Assembly: GCA_039654915.1 (NCBI GenBank)
Contig: CM077599.1
Span: 14,944,501 to 15,008,500, forward strand
Origin: Aquilaria yunnanensis
Lineage: Eukaryota; Streptophyta; Magnoliopsida; Malvales; Thymelaeaceae
Reading direction: 5' to 3'
Length of the DNA: 64,000 nt
Below the pieces are notes generated by a model. The model ran no database searches. It saw only the letters and a list, made by a program, of their open reading frames with translations, and was not told where the DNA came from. Made by a program: the position numbers and the translations under genes. This document shows, piece after piece, positions 45,594 to 58,200 of this stretch (positions are counted from its first letter, which is position 1; each line of letters starts with the position of its first letter).

Positions 45594-47735
45594 AGGGAAA
45601 GGCAAAAAAAAGTCCTATAATTTTCAAAATTTTTCTAAGTAAGCCATATATTTTTACGATTTTCTATTTGAGTCATATATTTTTGAAAATGTGATATCTC
45701 TTAGTCCTATAGCCGAAAAATTTTATGGAAATCCTATGTGGCATATAACTGACATTAAAAATAAGAGAGAATTATCGAAATTAGTCATCTAACTTTGTAA
45801 CTTTTCTAATTAAGTCACTATGTCCCTATTTTCTCATAATTCACCCATATGTTGAAAAGAAATATAGAATTGTGTAATTCTAATTCAAATGTGCAAGTTA
45901 TATTATTGCTTTTGTACTTGAAATTTTTACAAAATGTTCAAAATAAACCATTTCTTCTTCTTATTATTCTTCTTCTTCTAAATAAACTATTATATTTACT
46001 ACGTTTTGAGACCATTGATGGCCATTAGGTCAATGGGATATATTACGAGAATGGGGATATTATGTCACTTGAGTCATTTAAAAACTAGCAGTTTACCTAC
46101 TTAACAATTACTTGAAAATTTTTTTAGAAAGTAATTAATTATTTAGGAGTTATCGAACTTAAAAAGAAAATTTTAAAAATATTGTTTGAGCGTATTAAAT
46201 TATAGAATTTTAATTGATGTAAAAGTCAAATGAAAAATTAGAAATATTAATTAATAATAGTGTATTAAATAGCTCATTACTTAATATTTCACAGCCAATT
46301 TTATGATATTTCATTGTACTTTCTGGATTCCATTATAAGATGATACAATCTTCTTCATATTAATTTTTTATGCTTTTATATGAGCTTGAAAGAATAAACT
46401 ACAAAATTTTGCAAAATGAGCCATATGTGTGTGTGTGTGTGTGTCGTCAAGAACAGTGTAATGATGATGATTTTGCTGATGATGAAAAAATAGATTTATA
46501 AACTACTCACACACACACACACACACACAGGCATGGTGGCACTACGAATTGATGACGGAAGTGTGGTAGATGGAGGTGATCGACGATGGATGCATGGTCA
46601 ACAAAGGTGTGACTGACGAATGTGCAATCAATGGAGGGCAATTAATGGATGCAGGATCTACAGCAGAGGTGTGACCAATGGGATGCACAATCAATAGAGG
46701 GGTGACCAATGGATACGCAATCAACCAACAGATGCATGAGTAACAAAGGGGTGACCGAAGAAGCGGATGCGAATCGATATATGTGAATCGACAGAAAGGT
46801 GACCGACAAAGGCAAATCAACAGATTTATGATTGACGGAGGCAAATCGAGGATAAAGCGGGCTTCAATGGGACTGTTGGGGTGGGTTCCACTGTTGCCTC
46901 TTGCCTTTGCCCACCTCCATTGTCACCGGCTCACCCTCGCCCTTCTTCACTGTCACCAACCTCCTCGTTTGTAGAGCACCACAAACCAGATCAAACCAGA
47001 ATGAAGGAAGAAAAGGGCAAAATTGAAAAATGTGTGAGAAACAGTTAAATGCCTAAAACTATGTGAAAAATAAAATAGTGCAAAATAAACAGGACGGAGG
47101 GAGTAATGAATATATAAATACATAAGAAGATTAACTAATTATAAAACTGTGAGGCAGTATGATCAAGTCATTGACATCTGGATAAGGATTGAGGTCATTT
47201 AGCTTCTACTTTTTCACTAGAACATGATCTGGTGGTTGCTTGGCTAGAGGTTTTTTGTTTCGCTTCCAACTGAGAATTCTCCATTTTGCTAGAGCTTTAT
47301 ACGTTTTTTATTTTTTGATCATGATTAGTGTTATCACTTAAAATTATGTATTTTTTTATTGGAAAATATGAAAATTGTCCTTTGTTCTTCACTCGCAGGG
47401 AGGAAGAAGAAGAAAAGAAAATGCAGTAGATTTGTGCTTGAAGGACAACAGCAGCAGAAGAGAATATTTAGAGCTTTAAGAGTGAGTTGTGAGAAAACAA
47501 GAACTTGGTGACTTAATTAGAAAAGTTATGAAGTTAAATGACTAATTTTGATATTTTCCCTTGTTTTTAACGTCCATTATCTACCACATATGATTTCCTT
47601 CAAGTTTTCTAGCTATACAACTAACAGAGATCATGTTTTCGAAAATATATAACTCAAATAGAGAATTGTGAAAATATAGGATTTATTTAGAAAAGTTACA
47701 AAATTATATGATTTTTCTTTTGTTACCTTTTCCTA
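45594..47735. mobile_element. Mutator-like element with ~220 bp terminal inverted repeats
   Basis: The left arm (about 45594-45820) and the reverse complement of the right arm (about 47500-47735) align along their length: AATTTTCAAAATTTTTCTAA against AATTTTGTAACTTTTCTAAA, CTATTTGAGTCATATATTTT against CTATTTGAGTTATATATTTT, and CTTTTCTAATTAAGTCAC in both. Flanks ACTTTAATA (45585-45593) and ACTTTAACA (47736-47744) are 9 bp copies with one mismatch, the Mutator duplication length. No transposase remains. The interior holds microsatellites and a minisatellite. Confidence 0.7.
46420..46980. repeat. Paired (GT)n / (AC)n microsatellites and a degenerate minisatellite
   Basis: A GT run (about 46426-46444) and an AC run (about 46507-46529) face each other across ~60 bp. 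Then come diverged units such as GGTGACCGACAAAGGCAAAT / GGTGTGACCAATGGATGC to about 46850. All lie within the Mutator-like element. ORFs through this block reflect the repeats, not a gene. Confidence 0.7.
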
Positions 47736-50700
47736 ACTTTAACATAATCGAATTCCTTGTAAAAGTTATAGGATTTAACAAAACTGAATGCCCCAGTGCA
47801 TAATTTATCCTTTCACAACATGTCCAAATGTCCTCGCACGTTAACAAAAGTGAAGATTAACTACAATACCAAGATCAGTTCCATCCATCAGATTAATCCC
47901 TTCCAATACATACCCGAATCCACTTAAATTCAATTTAAACAAGAAAAATATTCAAATTCAATTTTATGAATTTCAAAAACTCACACTTGATTTGTTAGGA
48001 TTTTGTGTTCTTACTATTTTGCCTTCTTCCCTAGTTTCCCAAATTTGTTGCAAGACAATGGGCTTCGATGAGGGTGGGTAAGGTTGTGATGCTCATTCTG
48101 TTGCTTGTGTTGGTGGTGCTCATCCTGTAGTTCGTCGTCCACTCATCCATTTACTCTCTATTTCTTCTTTGGTTCATGTTTCTTTACCTTCACCTTTACC
48201 TTATGTTTCTTTCTTTTGCTCATTGATTGCCGTATATGATTACTGGTTAGGGTTAGGAGAGGAGAGGAACTATCGAGTTGAGTTACACTAGAGACTATGG
48301 TTGTGGCTAGTGGGTTAGGCGAGGCTTTTCAAAATTAGGTTATATTGGGTTGTTTCGGGTAAGCCCAACCCAACTCGTTTTCTATAAGTGGTTCTGTTCG
48401 AGCTAGCTAAGATTTATGTTTTCTTGCCTAACAACCAAACTTGAACCTAGAAATTTTGGTTCAGGTTTAGGTTCGGATTTTGGTTTCTTCTTTTACCCAT
48501 ACTTTTTTGGGTATTCAAATTTGTACAAGATATAAAGGTTATGAGGTATTAGAGAAAGTGGAAAATGCTTACTTTTTCAGGATCCAAAAAACACCCGAGC
48601 TAGCATTATAGTATTATATGAGGGAATTGACAAGTCAAGGTTTGAACTCATGACCCTCCCCATTTCTCTCTGACTCTTTAGCCATTGGGCCAAAGAGCTA
48701 GAGATTTTCACCCCTATTTATATTTACATGATAATGGATGTGTTCCATTAGTTTAAATCACATAATGACCATAAAATATATAGGAATCTGCTTATTAGCC
48801 CATCAAACTGCTCTTTCCACACTATTCAACCCATTAAATTCTCAAAATCATCAATTTAATGCTTCGGTTGAGAATTTTCTGAAATCATTGACCAAAAGTG
48901 TGTGTAATTTGAAACTCACAATTAGAACAGTGAAAAATTAAGATAGATTATTTTGACGTTTTTTTAGTGATTTTTATAATTAAAAAATCATTACTAATTT
49001 TGTAACAGGTGTAAGTTTTCATATGTGGAAAAATCATCATATCTTTGGTCCATAATCTAAGAAAAGTTTTTTGTCAGGATACCTAATGACTTAATGCACG
49101 TTGTTTTTTTTTTTTTATTTAAGTCATTTTCCTATTTTCTTCCTGGTTTAAGTAATATGCATGTTCTGGTATATGGATAGTCTGTGATGCTTATATATGG
49201 CATTATAAAAATATTGTTTTAAGGTTTTGTTCATATCTTTATTTGATTTCTCATAGTATTAGTGGCATTATTGTTAGAGACTTTCATTTTCTTACCGTAA
49301 AACAAAAGTAATTTAACAAAAAAACCTCTTTCAATTTGGGTAAAATTATAGTTTACCATTCTTTTCTGTGGAAATTGATAATACTCATAACCGAGAAACT
49401 TGGGCTCTGCAATTCGACTTAGGCTTAGGCCTACTTGGACAACACAGGACCAAAGGTAGGCCTATTAGTAAGTTGGCTCAAGTAAGCCCGGTAATCGTAT
49501 GGGACAACTATCCTCTAGCTCCAACTGCTCTTGTGCTACGATGATTCCTCCTCCAGGGTCTATATAAAAGCCTTACTATTCATAAACGATGTATTAATTG
49601 TTTTTCCTTGAGTTCTGTCACCCTGCATCTTTTCCTTGAACATCAGATTATCTTTTATAGGCATACACACACACACACAGAATTATTTTTCGGTGCTCAT
49701 GGATCCTTGCCCATTTTACGAATATTGAGGATAAGACCCAAGGTTGGAAGCATCATCAGAAGCCTATTTATAAATATACGTTTTGAATTTATTTTACAAG
49801 ATTTATTAAATATTTTAAATTAAGATTTGATGAAAAATTAATCTCATACTATGGTGAAGTGTTAGTTTTTGAAATGGAAAGTGGCCAATTGTATATTCAA
49901 TTAAAGCATGTGGTGTGTTTTGTAATTTAATAAAGACAGAATTACAAGTATTAAAGTGGTGCTCGTGGACCCCTATTTTTATTTAAAAAATGAGTAAAAT
50001 GTGAGTATAATTGAATGTGGACTCCACTTTAAATTTTTGTTGGATCCCACTGTTACAAATATAATTTAGAAAAAAAAGAATATAATAATATATTCATAAA
50101 AAACAAATTTTGAGCCACTCATTATAAAATATGTTTTTTTCGTTCTTATTTCTTATCTTAAAATTAAAGCTTAAATGCGACATTACCTTTTGTACTGAGT
50201 TAGCATATAATCATTAAATTTTACAAATTAAGTTAAGCTCAAGAGTTTTAAATAAGTTATGTTAATACCTACTTAAAGTGTCATTGTCATCAAAGAAATA
50301 GGCTATTCTTTATTTTTTTTTTAGTGTAAAATTATAAATGTTTAAGTTAGTATATTTATAGGCAATCCACCTTGAAAAGTGAAAAATCATCTTTTAATTT
50401 TTTTTTAAAATAAACTAAATGTCTAGTTGCCAATGCTTTACATGTAAACTTAAGAGTAATATTGCTTTTTCAAAATTCATTTTAAAGTTTCTAAATAATT
50501 TTAAAGACTTATTGCATTTAAATTTGAAAGAAAAAGATATAGATTTAATGAATATAGAAGTACTTTATTATTTAATAACTTCAAACTAAAACTAAAGATT
50601 ACTTAAAATAATATTTTTTTGTAAGTATCCTGTTAAGAATTAACTCAAAGAATTTTTTATTTAGATAGCTGTGTTTACTTGTAATTGTTTTTTTTTTGTA

Positions 50701-51019
50701 CATATAAATTTACAAAAGAATGGTTACAAGAGATATACTTTCTTTAGATAGTTACACTATAATTTAAGTTGAATTTTTTATTAATTCAACTTTTAGCAGT
50801 AATTGTAATTTAAGCTTATAAATATAGCCCACTTTAAAAATTTTCTACATCTGCCACTAAATTTACATAGAAGTATCATATAGTACTATATTCCAAAATG
50901 CTTGTCACCTTTATATTTTTTATCTGTTGAAATATTTATCATTTCTCTTTAGCTAGTTATACATATAATTCCAAATATTTTATTACCATTGTGTAACACT
51001 TATGAACGATCATTTTTGT
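47736..51019. other. Intergenic stretch between the Mutator-like element and Tat element 2
   Basis: No gene recognised. 48300-48540 is hAT-like subterminal sequence (GGGTTGTTTCGGGTAAGCCC and related). A SINE copy is at 48560-48712, followed by TTTTCACCCCTA, a possible hAT terminus. A (CA)n run is near 49664-49678. The remainder to 51019 is AT-rich. Confidence 0.5.
48560..48712 (-). mobile_element. tRNA-derived SINE
   Basis: The minus strand has box A-like TGGCCCAATGGCTAA (48692-48678) and box B-like GAGTTCAAACC (48649-48639) at tRNA-like spacing, then a non-tRNA body. The copy at 33285-33425 shares the same body (GTATTATATGA), which supports a dispersed family. Confidence 0.6.
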
Positions 51020-51422
51020 TGATGGTTGACGGGATTGTGTAGGGTCCTAGTTTGGAAGTGTAGTGGACCTTAAAGACAAATCATACGGACAAAGACAATG
51101 TCAAAGCCTTAGACGTTATCTCGGGGGAAACCCTCCAACGGTCAAGTCAAATTTTTGGTGAGCAGAGAATAAGGAGGAATGAGAGGGTGTAGAGTCAGAA
51201 TCACATACCTCAGGATTGGTGATTGAAAGGTTATATATAGCCAAGGAATATTTGAATAAGTACCTATTAGATAGGAATCTTTCAACTAATCTCATTATTT
51301 GAGGACCTTATTTTCTTTATGAGTAGGAGTCTCCTTTGTTAGCTTACTGGGCTTATTGGTGGCAGGTATTGAGGGTCGGGATTTAATTAACTTAGGCCCC
51401 ATATTAGGCCTGTTTCCTACTA
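51020..51422 (-). repeat. 3' LTR of Tat element 2
   Basis: It starts TGATGGTTGACGGG on the plus strand and ends at TACTA, where similarity with the other LTR stops. The end is TA rather than CA in both copies, so this element's terminus is either unusual or mutated before insertion. It retains TATATATA on the minus strand near 51232-51240. Next to it the minus strand reads GATGGGGGACCCGT, the presumed polypurine tract. Confidence 0.8.
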
Positions 51423-51815
51423 ACGGGTCCCCCATCATAAGAAAATGTGGGCTAAGGTCCTTTGTATTCTTAAACGGTGTCGCCTTGAAGGGTGGTCTTT
51501 TCATGTTATAGTGGGTATGACCCCTGCAAGTTCAGTATTAACCGTTGCCATTTCGCCATTTTGCCATGAAGTTGTGGAAACATCTTTATTTGCACAATGC
51601 CTGTTTTACGTTGTGTAGTCATTGCACGTGGCAGGCCTAATGGTCCGGAAGGGAGGTGAGGCGACGTTCATTTAATTTTCCTAAATGAGGTGACCGGGCA
51701 TGCCCGTCTTTGATGGATGTTCATGACCAAGTGTCCTCTTCTTAGTGGGTGAGAAATCAACAATGATTATAGCGACAGTTTTTAAGGAGGTAACCTTGGA
51801 GGTCATGAATTTTCT

Positions 51816-51824
51816 TATATATAT
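51816..51824 (+). promoter_or_regulatory. TATA box of the antisense gene in Tat element 2
   Basis: TATATATAT in TTCTTATATATATGATAGGG is followed by a pyrimidine-rich leader (CACTATTCTTTTGCACC, TTTTGCCCTGTGCTTC). This mirrors TATAAATA plus leader at 729 in element 1, at a similar place between LTR and antisense coding sequence. Confidence 0.55.
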
Positions 51825-51999
51825 GATAGGGTTTTTTCACTATTCTTTTGCACCGTTTCACTACTTTTTTGCCCTGTGCTTCTTCTTGCTTTTGCTTGCT
51901 TGGTGTTCTCTGCCTTTACTACCAAATCTTCTTTTAGGCCACTTTTTTGTCAAGCTTTCTTTGATCAAGTAATGAGCCATTCTTTTTCTTTTAATAGTG

Positions 52000-54885
52000 T
52001 AGCATCTTTTTTTCTCTTAACATTTTTGGTTAGGGATTTTCTGCTGTTTTGGCCAATGTCGGCCATTTTTCTGCCGCCCTTGTTATGCTGGCAGCAATCC
52101 TAATGCGTTGCATAATCAATTTTTCTAAATGGCGTCTTTTAAATCTCTATTTAGGGTTGTTCTTCCCCAACGTGAGGGTGTTGAAGAGGGTCTTGACTCA
52201 GTATGATAAGGAGGCTTTAGCGACAAATCTTCGATAGATTTTTTGGCCAAACAGTGTTGTAGCACCCTCTCATGCGATTAGAAGCTACAGGATATGGGCT
52301 AGGTAGGCAACAATAAAAGGGTGAATGTCTTGACAATGTACACTGATCAGCTCTAGGCGGGGTGCCGCTTCCTTCTCCACCCGTTGGTGGAAGAGTTATG
52401 TGAGCACTATCAGTTGCTACCATTGCAGCTAACCCCAAACTTGTTTGTGCATATCAATGGGTTCATTATTTGTTGCCTAAAGAAGGACTCCATCTTTTTC
52501 GACATTCCTCTCGTCGACCGCGGTGAAAACAAGTCTTTTTGCCTTCATCTTTTGCAATGACTCATGGGCGGGATGAGAAGACTTCTTCTTTTTCACCCTA
52601 TAAGAGCAGGCATAAAGGTTCCCATGCGAGTTTTTTAATGCACCCTAACAGGCCATCATCGAACGACTGCTGATTTATAAGGGCTCGGAGGACCATTGTT
52701 CCTACTTCAGGCTGGTCTACTGGCTTGATTCAATGGTAAGGAACAATAACTTTTTAAAGTTGTTCCCCCATTCATTTCACGGATATTGACAAATTTACCC
52801 GTAAGTGGATAAGCATTAATAGGTCTTACCAACTAGGAAAATGGTTAAGAAGAAAAGGCTGGTGGTGTCTTTTGGGATCAATTTTCAAGCTCAATAAAGC
52901 CCTTAAGATACAAAAAGTTGTTCTTCACATATGCTCTTTGTTTTTCTCAAATTTCATGTCTTCAACCATTCTTAACCTTTTGTTTCTCTCTTGTAAAGAT
53001 AAGCAATCATGCCAATGAGTACATAAAAAGGCGCAAGAACATCGCGGACACCTTGGAGACACTCAAAAGATTCAAGTCTTTCTAATCAAGGCAGCCTATA
53101 CCACAAGGGCTTCTGAGAAAGCCCTAGGGGCTTTCTCAAATTTCATGTCTTCAACCATTCTTAACCTTTTGTTTCTCTCTTGTAAAGATAAGCAATCATG
53201 CCAATGAGTACATAAAAAGGCGCAAGAACATCGCGGACACCTTGGAGACACTCAAAAGATTCAAGTCTTTCTAATCAAGGCAGCCTATACCACAAGGGCT
53301 TCTGAGAAAGCCCTAGGGGCTCCTACCCCCAAGCCAACCTTCGAAGTGCTAGACCTATCTAAGTCTTCACCAGAGGCTCAGTTAGTTTCCAAGAGGTCAC
53401 ATCCTATGGTGCTTGTAGGGACCGAGGCATCTCAGGACAGTGTTAGCAGTAGGGCTCTGATAAAGAACTTTTTCTTCCTCCAAGTTGGTTCTGTAGACTT
53501 AACTTGATTTTGCGCTGATTGTGGATCTTTTCATTTAGCTCATTTAGAGAATCACGTGAGGACTCCTAGGCCTCATTTGGCCACCAGCCTAAAGCTTTTA
53601 GTGGCACTGCAGAAGCAGAAAGTGGCTGGTGAGGCAACCTAAAAGAAGAAAACAATAGGGAAGCCGCGAAGAAAATGCCCATCCAACTGCCTACCATTTT
53701 CATTCATGTCTTGGTAGGGATTGTTCCAGAAAATGCACCTTATGCTTGGTAGAGGCACCTAAGTTGATTGTGGATAAGCACTTACAGCCTCAGGTTCTGA
53801 TGCCTGAGTGAGGTCAGGCGTGAAGGCAAGCTCTAGCATAAAAGAATTTTGCACCTAACCAGGTCTTTAACGCCCATTAGGTGGTGGGGGTTGGCGAATT
53901 GATCCTTGAGGATCAAATGGATATCACCCACCAAATCCTTTAAGGGTTAAAGACCCTTGGGGGTTCAGCATTTCCTAACCCACCCTCCCTGGGTAGATAA
54001 CCACCACATGATAAGAATAGGCCACAACCTTTACCAGGTATACTTGTCGATAATTATCTGTTGTTTAGAGTTTAGGCTTGGTTTGATTCTCATGAATTCT
54101 AGTTTGAAAAATGCAATCACTACTGATGGATCTGGGGAGGGATGCACTACCCTTGAGAAGAGCATGCAGTCACAGATTGAAGCCATGCGGCATGACAAGG
54201 ACTCCACGAAGAAAGACCCAGAGAACGAACGGGCTACTCAGAGTACCTTAGCAAGGGACCTCACTTGATGAAAGAGGCTAAAGAGGCAAGGGAGGGCCAA
54301 GCTAAGGAGCTTTAGGAGGAAGTGGTAAAGCTACAGGACACTATTAAGGCATCGTAAGAGAAAGAGGCGGGAGTTCTGAATAAGGCCAATCACCTAGCAT
54401 ACTTGCTGAATGCAGCAGAGTCTAAGATCAATGTTGTCAAGGTGACTCTGTTGATGGATGAGCACGTGCCACTAGGCTCGAGAACCATCCTGGGTAATGC
54501 CAACTCTAGCTCGGTCACTACTACAATGCTTCTTGTAAAGCGGATTGGGCGAGTTGTTTTTGTGGAGTGTGAAGGCCACCTAGCATTCCAGTGTCTCTAG
54601 ACCCAAGCTAATTCTTGTATAAAGGATCTCAGCTTACACCTTCGAAAAGTGGAATATGGGCTAGGAAGGGATGTTTTCCTTGAGTTCAAGAAAGACTTTC
54701 GTTCTTGCCACTTTCAAGTGGATTAAACCTACCTGGACTTAGATTTCTCATTTCTATCAGCCTATGAGGTGCTGGCTCTGGGTTACTAGGCATGGCTAAA
54801 GGATGGAAAAACCGAGATTCCTACCTTTGATGAGGATGCATTGGTGACAAACACTGATGAAGCTTCTATTTCGGATGAATTTTAG
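52000..54885 (+). pseudogene. Antisense ORF of Tat element 2 (decayed)
   Basis: Plus-strand codons near 52372-52475 read HPLVEELCEHYQLLPLQLTP, then NLFVHINGFIICC. This corresponds to the CQFHGIAVNQLPPNAYCYFN region of the intact gene in element 1 and to the core of the putative gypsy-type transposon domain (PF04195). The 3' part (54110-54600) is Glu/Lys/Ala-rich and coiled-coil-like (KDSTKKDPENERATQSTLA, KINVVKVTLL), as in element 1. The last codons, ISDEF, end near 54885. Multiple stops and frameshifts and a 189 bp duplication break it. Exon borders could not be set. Confidence 0.65.
52943..53320 (+). repeat. Perfect 189 bp tandem duplication
   Basis: 52943-53131 and 53132-53320 read identically base for base, both starting TTTCTCAAATTTCATG and ending CCCTAGGGGC. 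They lie within the antisense pseudogene of the old Tat element 2. Confidence 0.95.
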
Positions 54886-55266
54886 TAGTCCTTACTGATT
54901 CTTTCTTTCACCTTGAGCTGTAATTTTGACTATTTTTATAATTTTAAACTTTTTAATGAGATTTTGATTTTGCTCAATATTTCTGAGTGCAATGCTTTAA
55001 TGTACTTGAGTTATTTTATTATTTTGTTTGTGGAGTACAGGAGCGGCGTTTCTTTGTTCGTGCTTTTATGTTTTTAAAGAGTTCATTCTAATGCGCTATC
55101 TCGACCATTGGCTTTGGATGTGATTATGTGCTTAAGTTAATGAGGGGGTGCCGTAAATCACTATAGAAAAAATCATTTTGTGAAAATCATCAAAGATAAG
55201 TGCTTTTATTTTTTGCGAATGCAACAAAAAGCAACATAGCCATTCTGGCAGGATGTAACGACATCA

Positions 55267-58200
55267 TCATGCAAAATAAGTTAACAAGTTATCTGAATGA
55301 TAATTTCTGGGCAGCCTCTTTCCTTCGGGGTTGGATAACTCATAAACCCCATCTTTGATTTTCGTCGTAACTAAGTAGGTGTTGTCCCAGTTAGGTCTTA
55401 AGGTTTTGTACCCTTAGTTTTTGCCCTATTAGCCTCACCTTAATGATGGCCATGCCACCTACTTGTATGTTATTCTTTTTCACCTTTTCATTGTGAGTGA
55501 GGGTGGTTCATTGCTTGAAGGCTTTAATGTGGACCATTCCATCTTCTATTAATTCTTCTAGCAAGACAAAGTTCCTTTTAATTGCTTTGTTATTCGTGCT
55601 TAGGTAATAGACTTGGGCTCACAGTGTTAAGGAGGAGATTTCTATTAGAATGAAGGCATTAGTCCCATAAACCATCATGAAAGGAAATTCTTCTATTGGT
55701 CTCTAGGGCGTCGTTCTGTAGTCCTATAGGACACTTAGTAGTTCTTCATCCCATTTGCCCTTAGTTTCCCCTAGCCTTTTCTTCAGGCCATCTTTGATAG
55801 TTATATTAGTTATTTCTACTTGCCCATTTGATTGAAGATATGATACAAGTGTGAAGAAGAGGCAAATGCCCTTTTCTTTTATAAATTGGTGATATCATTG
55901 GTTATCAAATTGTTTGCCATTATCGGTAATGATAGCTCTAGGGCATCCAAATTGGCAAATAATGTTCTTCCATAGGATCCTACTGACTTGACAGGTGGTG
56001 ATAGATTCCAAGGGTTCTACTTTACCTATTTAGTGAAATAATCCACTGCTACGATGCAATATTTGACCTATCCTGGTGCCATAGAGAGTGCCTTAATCAA
56101 GTCCAACTCCCACATGGTGAAGGGCCAAGGATCCGTAGCCATTAAAACACTAGAGGAGGGTAGTCTTTAGATTTACGAGTTGAGTTGGCAAGCATCAAAT
56201 CGTTAGACTAATTTTCTGGCGTTTCTTTGAATTATGGGTCAGAAGTAGCCTTATCATAGGGTTTTGTGGGCCAGGGATTTGGCCATAATATGTGCTCCAC
56301 AATTTCCCTGGTGGATTGCTTGAAGGAGCTGCATCGCTGCAAAGAGAAAATAAACCCTTATGTGTACAGTTTATTTCTGATGACGATGAATCTCCTAACT
56401 CAGATCTTGGTCCTCCCTTTTCCTCTAGTATTTCATCCAAGGATCTAGTTTCTAGGTAGAGCCTAATTGGCTTCCTTTAGTTGTCTTCAAGAGCTATATG
56501 TCCTATGTGGTGAAATGAAGGTTCTGAAAGCTCTTCTATCAAAGCTTTTTCTTGGCTTTTCGAGATGGTGCTTGCCCTTGCATTCTAGGCTCTTGGGATC
56601 TTCTGTATTTGCACATGGTTAAACATTTTCATCAAATCCTTTGCCATTTTTAGGTACTTGCAAAGAGTAAGCTTTTTGGCCCTTATCGTTCCAACGACTT
56701 GATTTATTATTAGCTATGAATAGTTGTGTATTTGTAAACGTCGTAGCTCTACTAAACTAGCCATCCATAGCCTAGTGATGAGGGCTTTGTATTCAGTGAC
56801 ATTGTTTATGATAGGGAGTTGGAATCTAATTCTGAGCATGGCTTCCTTGTTCATTGGTCCTTTGAGTATGATGATTGCCCCTTGATTTTAGGGTATTAAG
56901 GCCTCATCAACATACATCACCCAGGGTGATAATTCCTTTAATTGCCCTTATTCCTCTTTCTCAGAAAGCTCCTAAAGTTTATGCCTTGATGGCTCTTCAG
57001 GGTTCATAGCTCATGTCATGCTTTTCTAACTCGATGCATTATTTGGCAAGTCTTTCGGATTTATTAAGCCTCTATAGCATGTACATTTGAAAGTATGCGC
57101 GTAGTTTCCTAGCGGTCATAATGAGTGTTAAGACTACTTTTTGTAGTATATGGTATCTGGATTATGCTCCCTGGAAAGTTCAACTGACATAGTATATGGG
57201 CCACTATTCTACCCCATTTTTTCGTATGAGAATAACACTATCAGAGCCTTTCATAAGTAATCTTTGATCTGTTTGAAGGCCTCTTGGCATTCATTTGTCC
57301 ATTAGAATATAGCCTTTTTTTAAAGTATTTGGAAAAAGGGTTTGTAATGGTCCCTAAATCATTATATGAATTGCTTGAGAGTTGTCAGTCTTCCTGCCAA
57401 TTTCTGGACATCTTTTTTGTTTTGTGGATCAGGAATCATAAGGATGGCCATGATTTTATCTGGGTTAGCATTTATCCTTCTCTTAAGACCGTATAACCTA
57501 GAAATTTTCTAGCTTTAACCCCGAAGATGCATTTTTTTGGGTTGAGTCTCATGTTTAGCACATCCTCTGGAAGGTTTCATGAAGGTCATCAAAGTGGTGT
57601 TCTATTGCTCAACTCTTGACAATCATGTCGTCGACATATACTTCTATATTCTTTCCCCACTATTTTGTGAAGACCCTGTTCATGAGTCTCTGGTAGGTTG
57701 GCTCAGCATTTTTCAAGCCAAATGGCATCAGCTGATAATATTAGACTATCTCTTCAGTTGTAAAAGCTATTTTTCTTCATTTTCTAGGTGCATATGAATT
57801 TGATGATCGCTGTTAAAAGTGTCCATAAAAGACAATATTTTGTATTCAGAGGTGGCATCAACCAATTGGTCAATAGAAGGGGAATGGGTACAGGTTTTTA
57901 AGCAGGTATTGTTAAGATTTATGTAATTGAAACATAAATGCCATTTTCTATTCTCCTTTTGAACCAAAATAATGTTCACAAGCCATTCTAAGTACCATAC
58001 TTTTCAGATGATGCTTGTTTTTAATAGCCTATCAACTTCTTCTTTGATGAAATGCCTTTTTTTAGGTGCTATAATGTGCTTCTTCTATTGTACTAGATAG
58101 GTGGTGGGACTTACTTGGAGCTTATAGGTAATACTTCAAGATCTATTTAGGGCATCTTATTAGAAGACCATGCAAAGACATCTATATTGGCTTTTAGAAA

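Noticed and set aside
46542..46844. Minus-strand 100-codon ORF with Cys/Pro/Ile-rich repeats
   Set aside because: It is a translation of the degenerate minisatellite inside the Mutator-like element.
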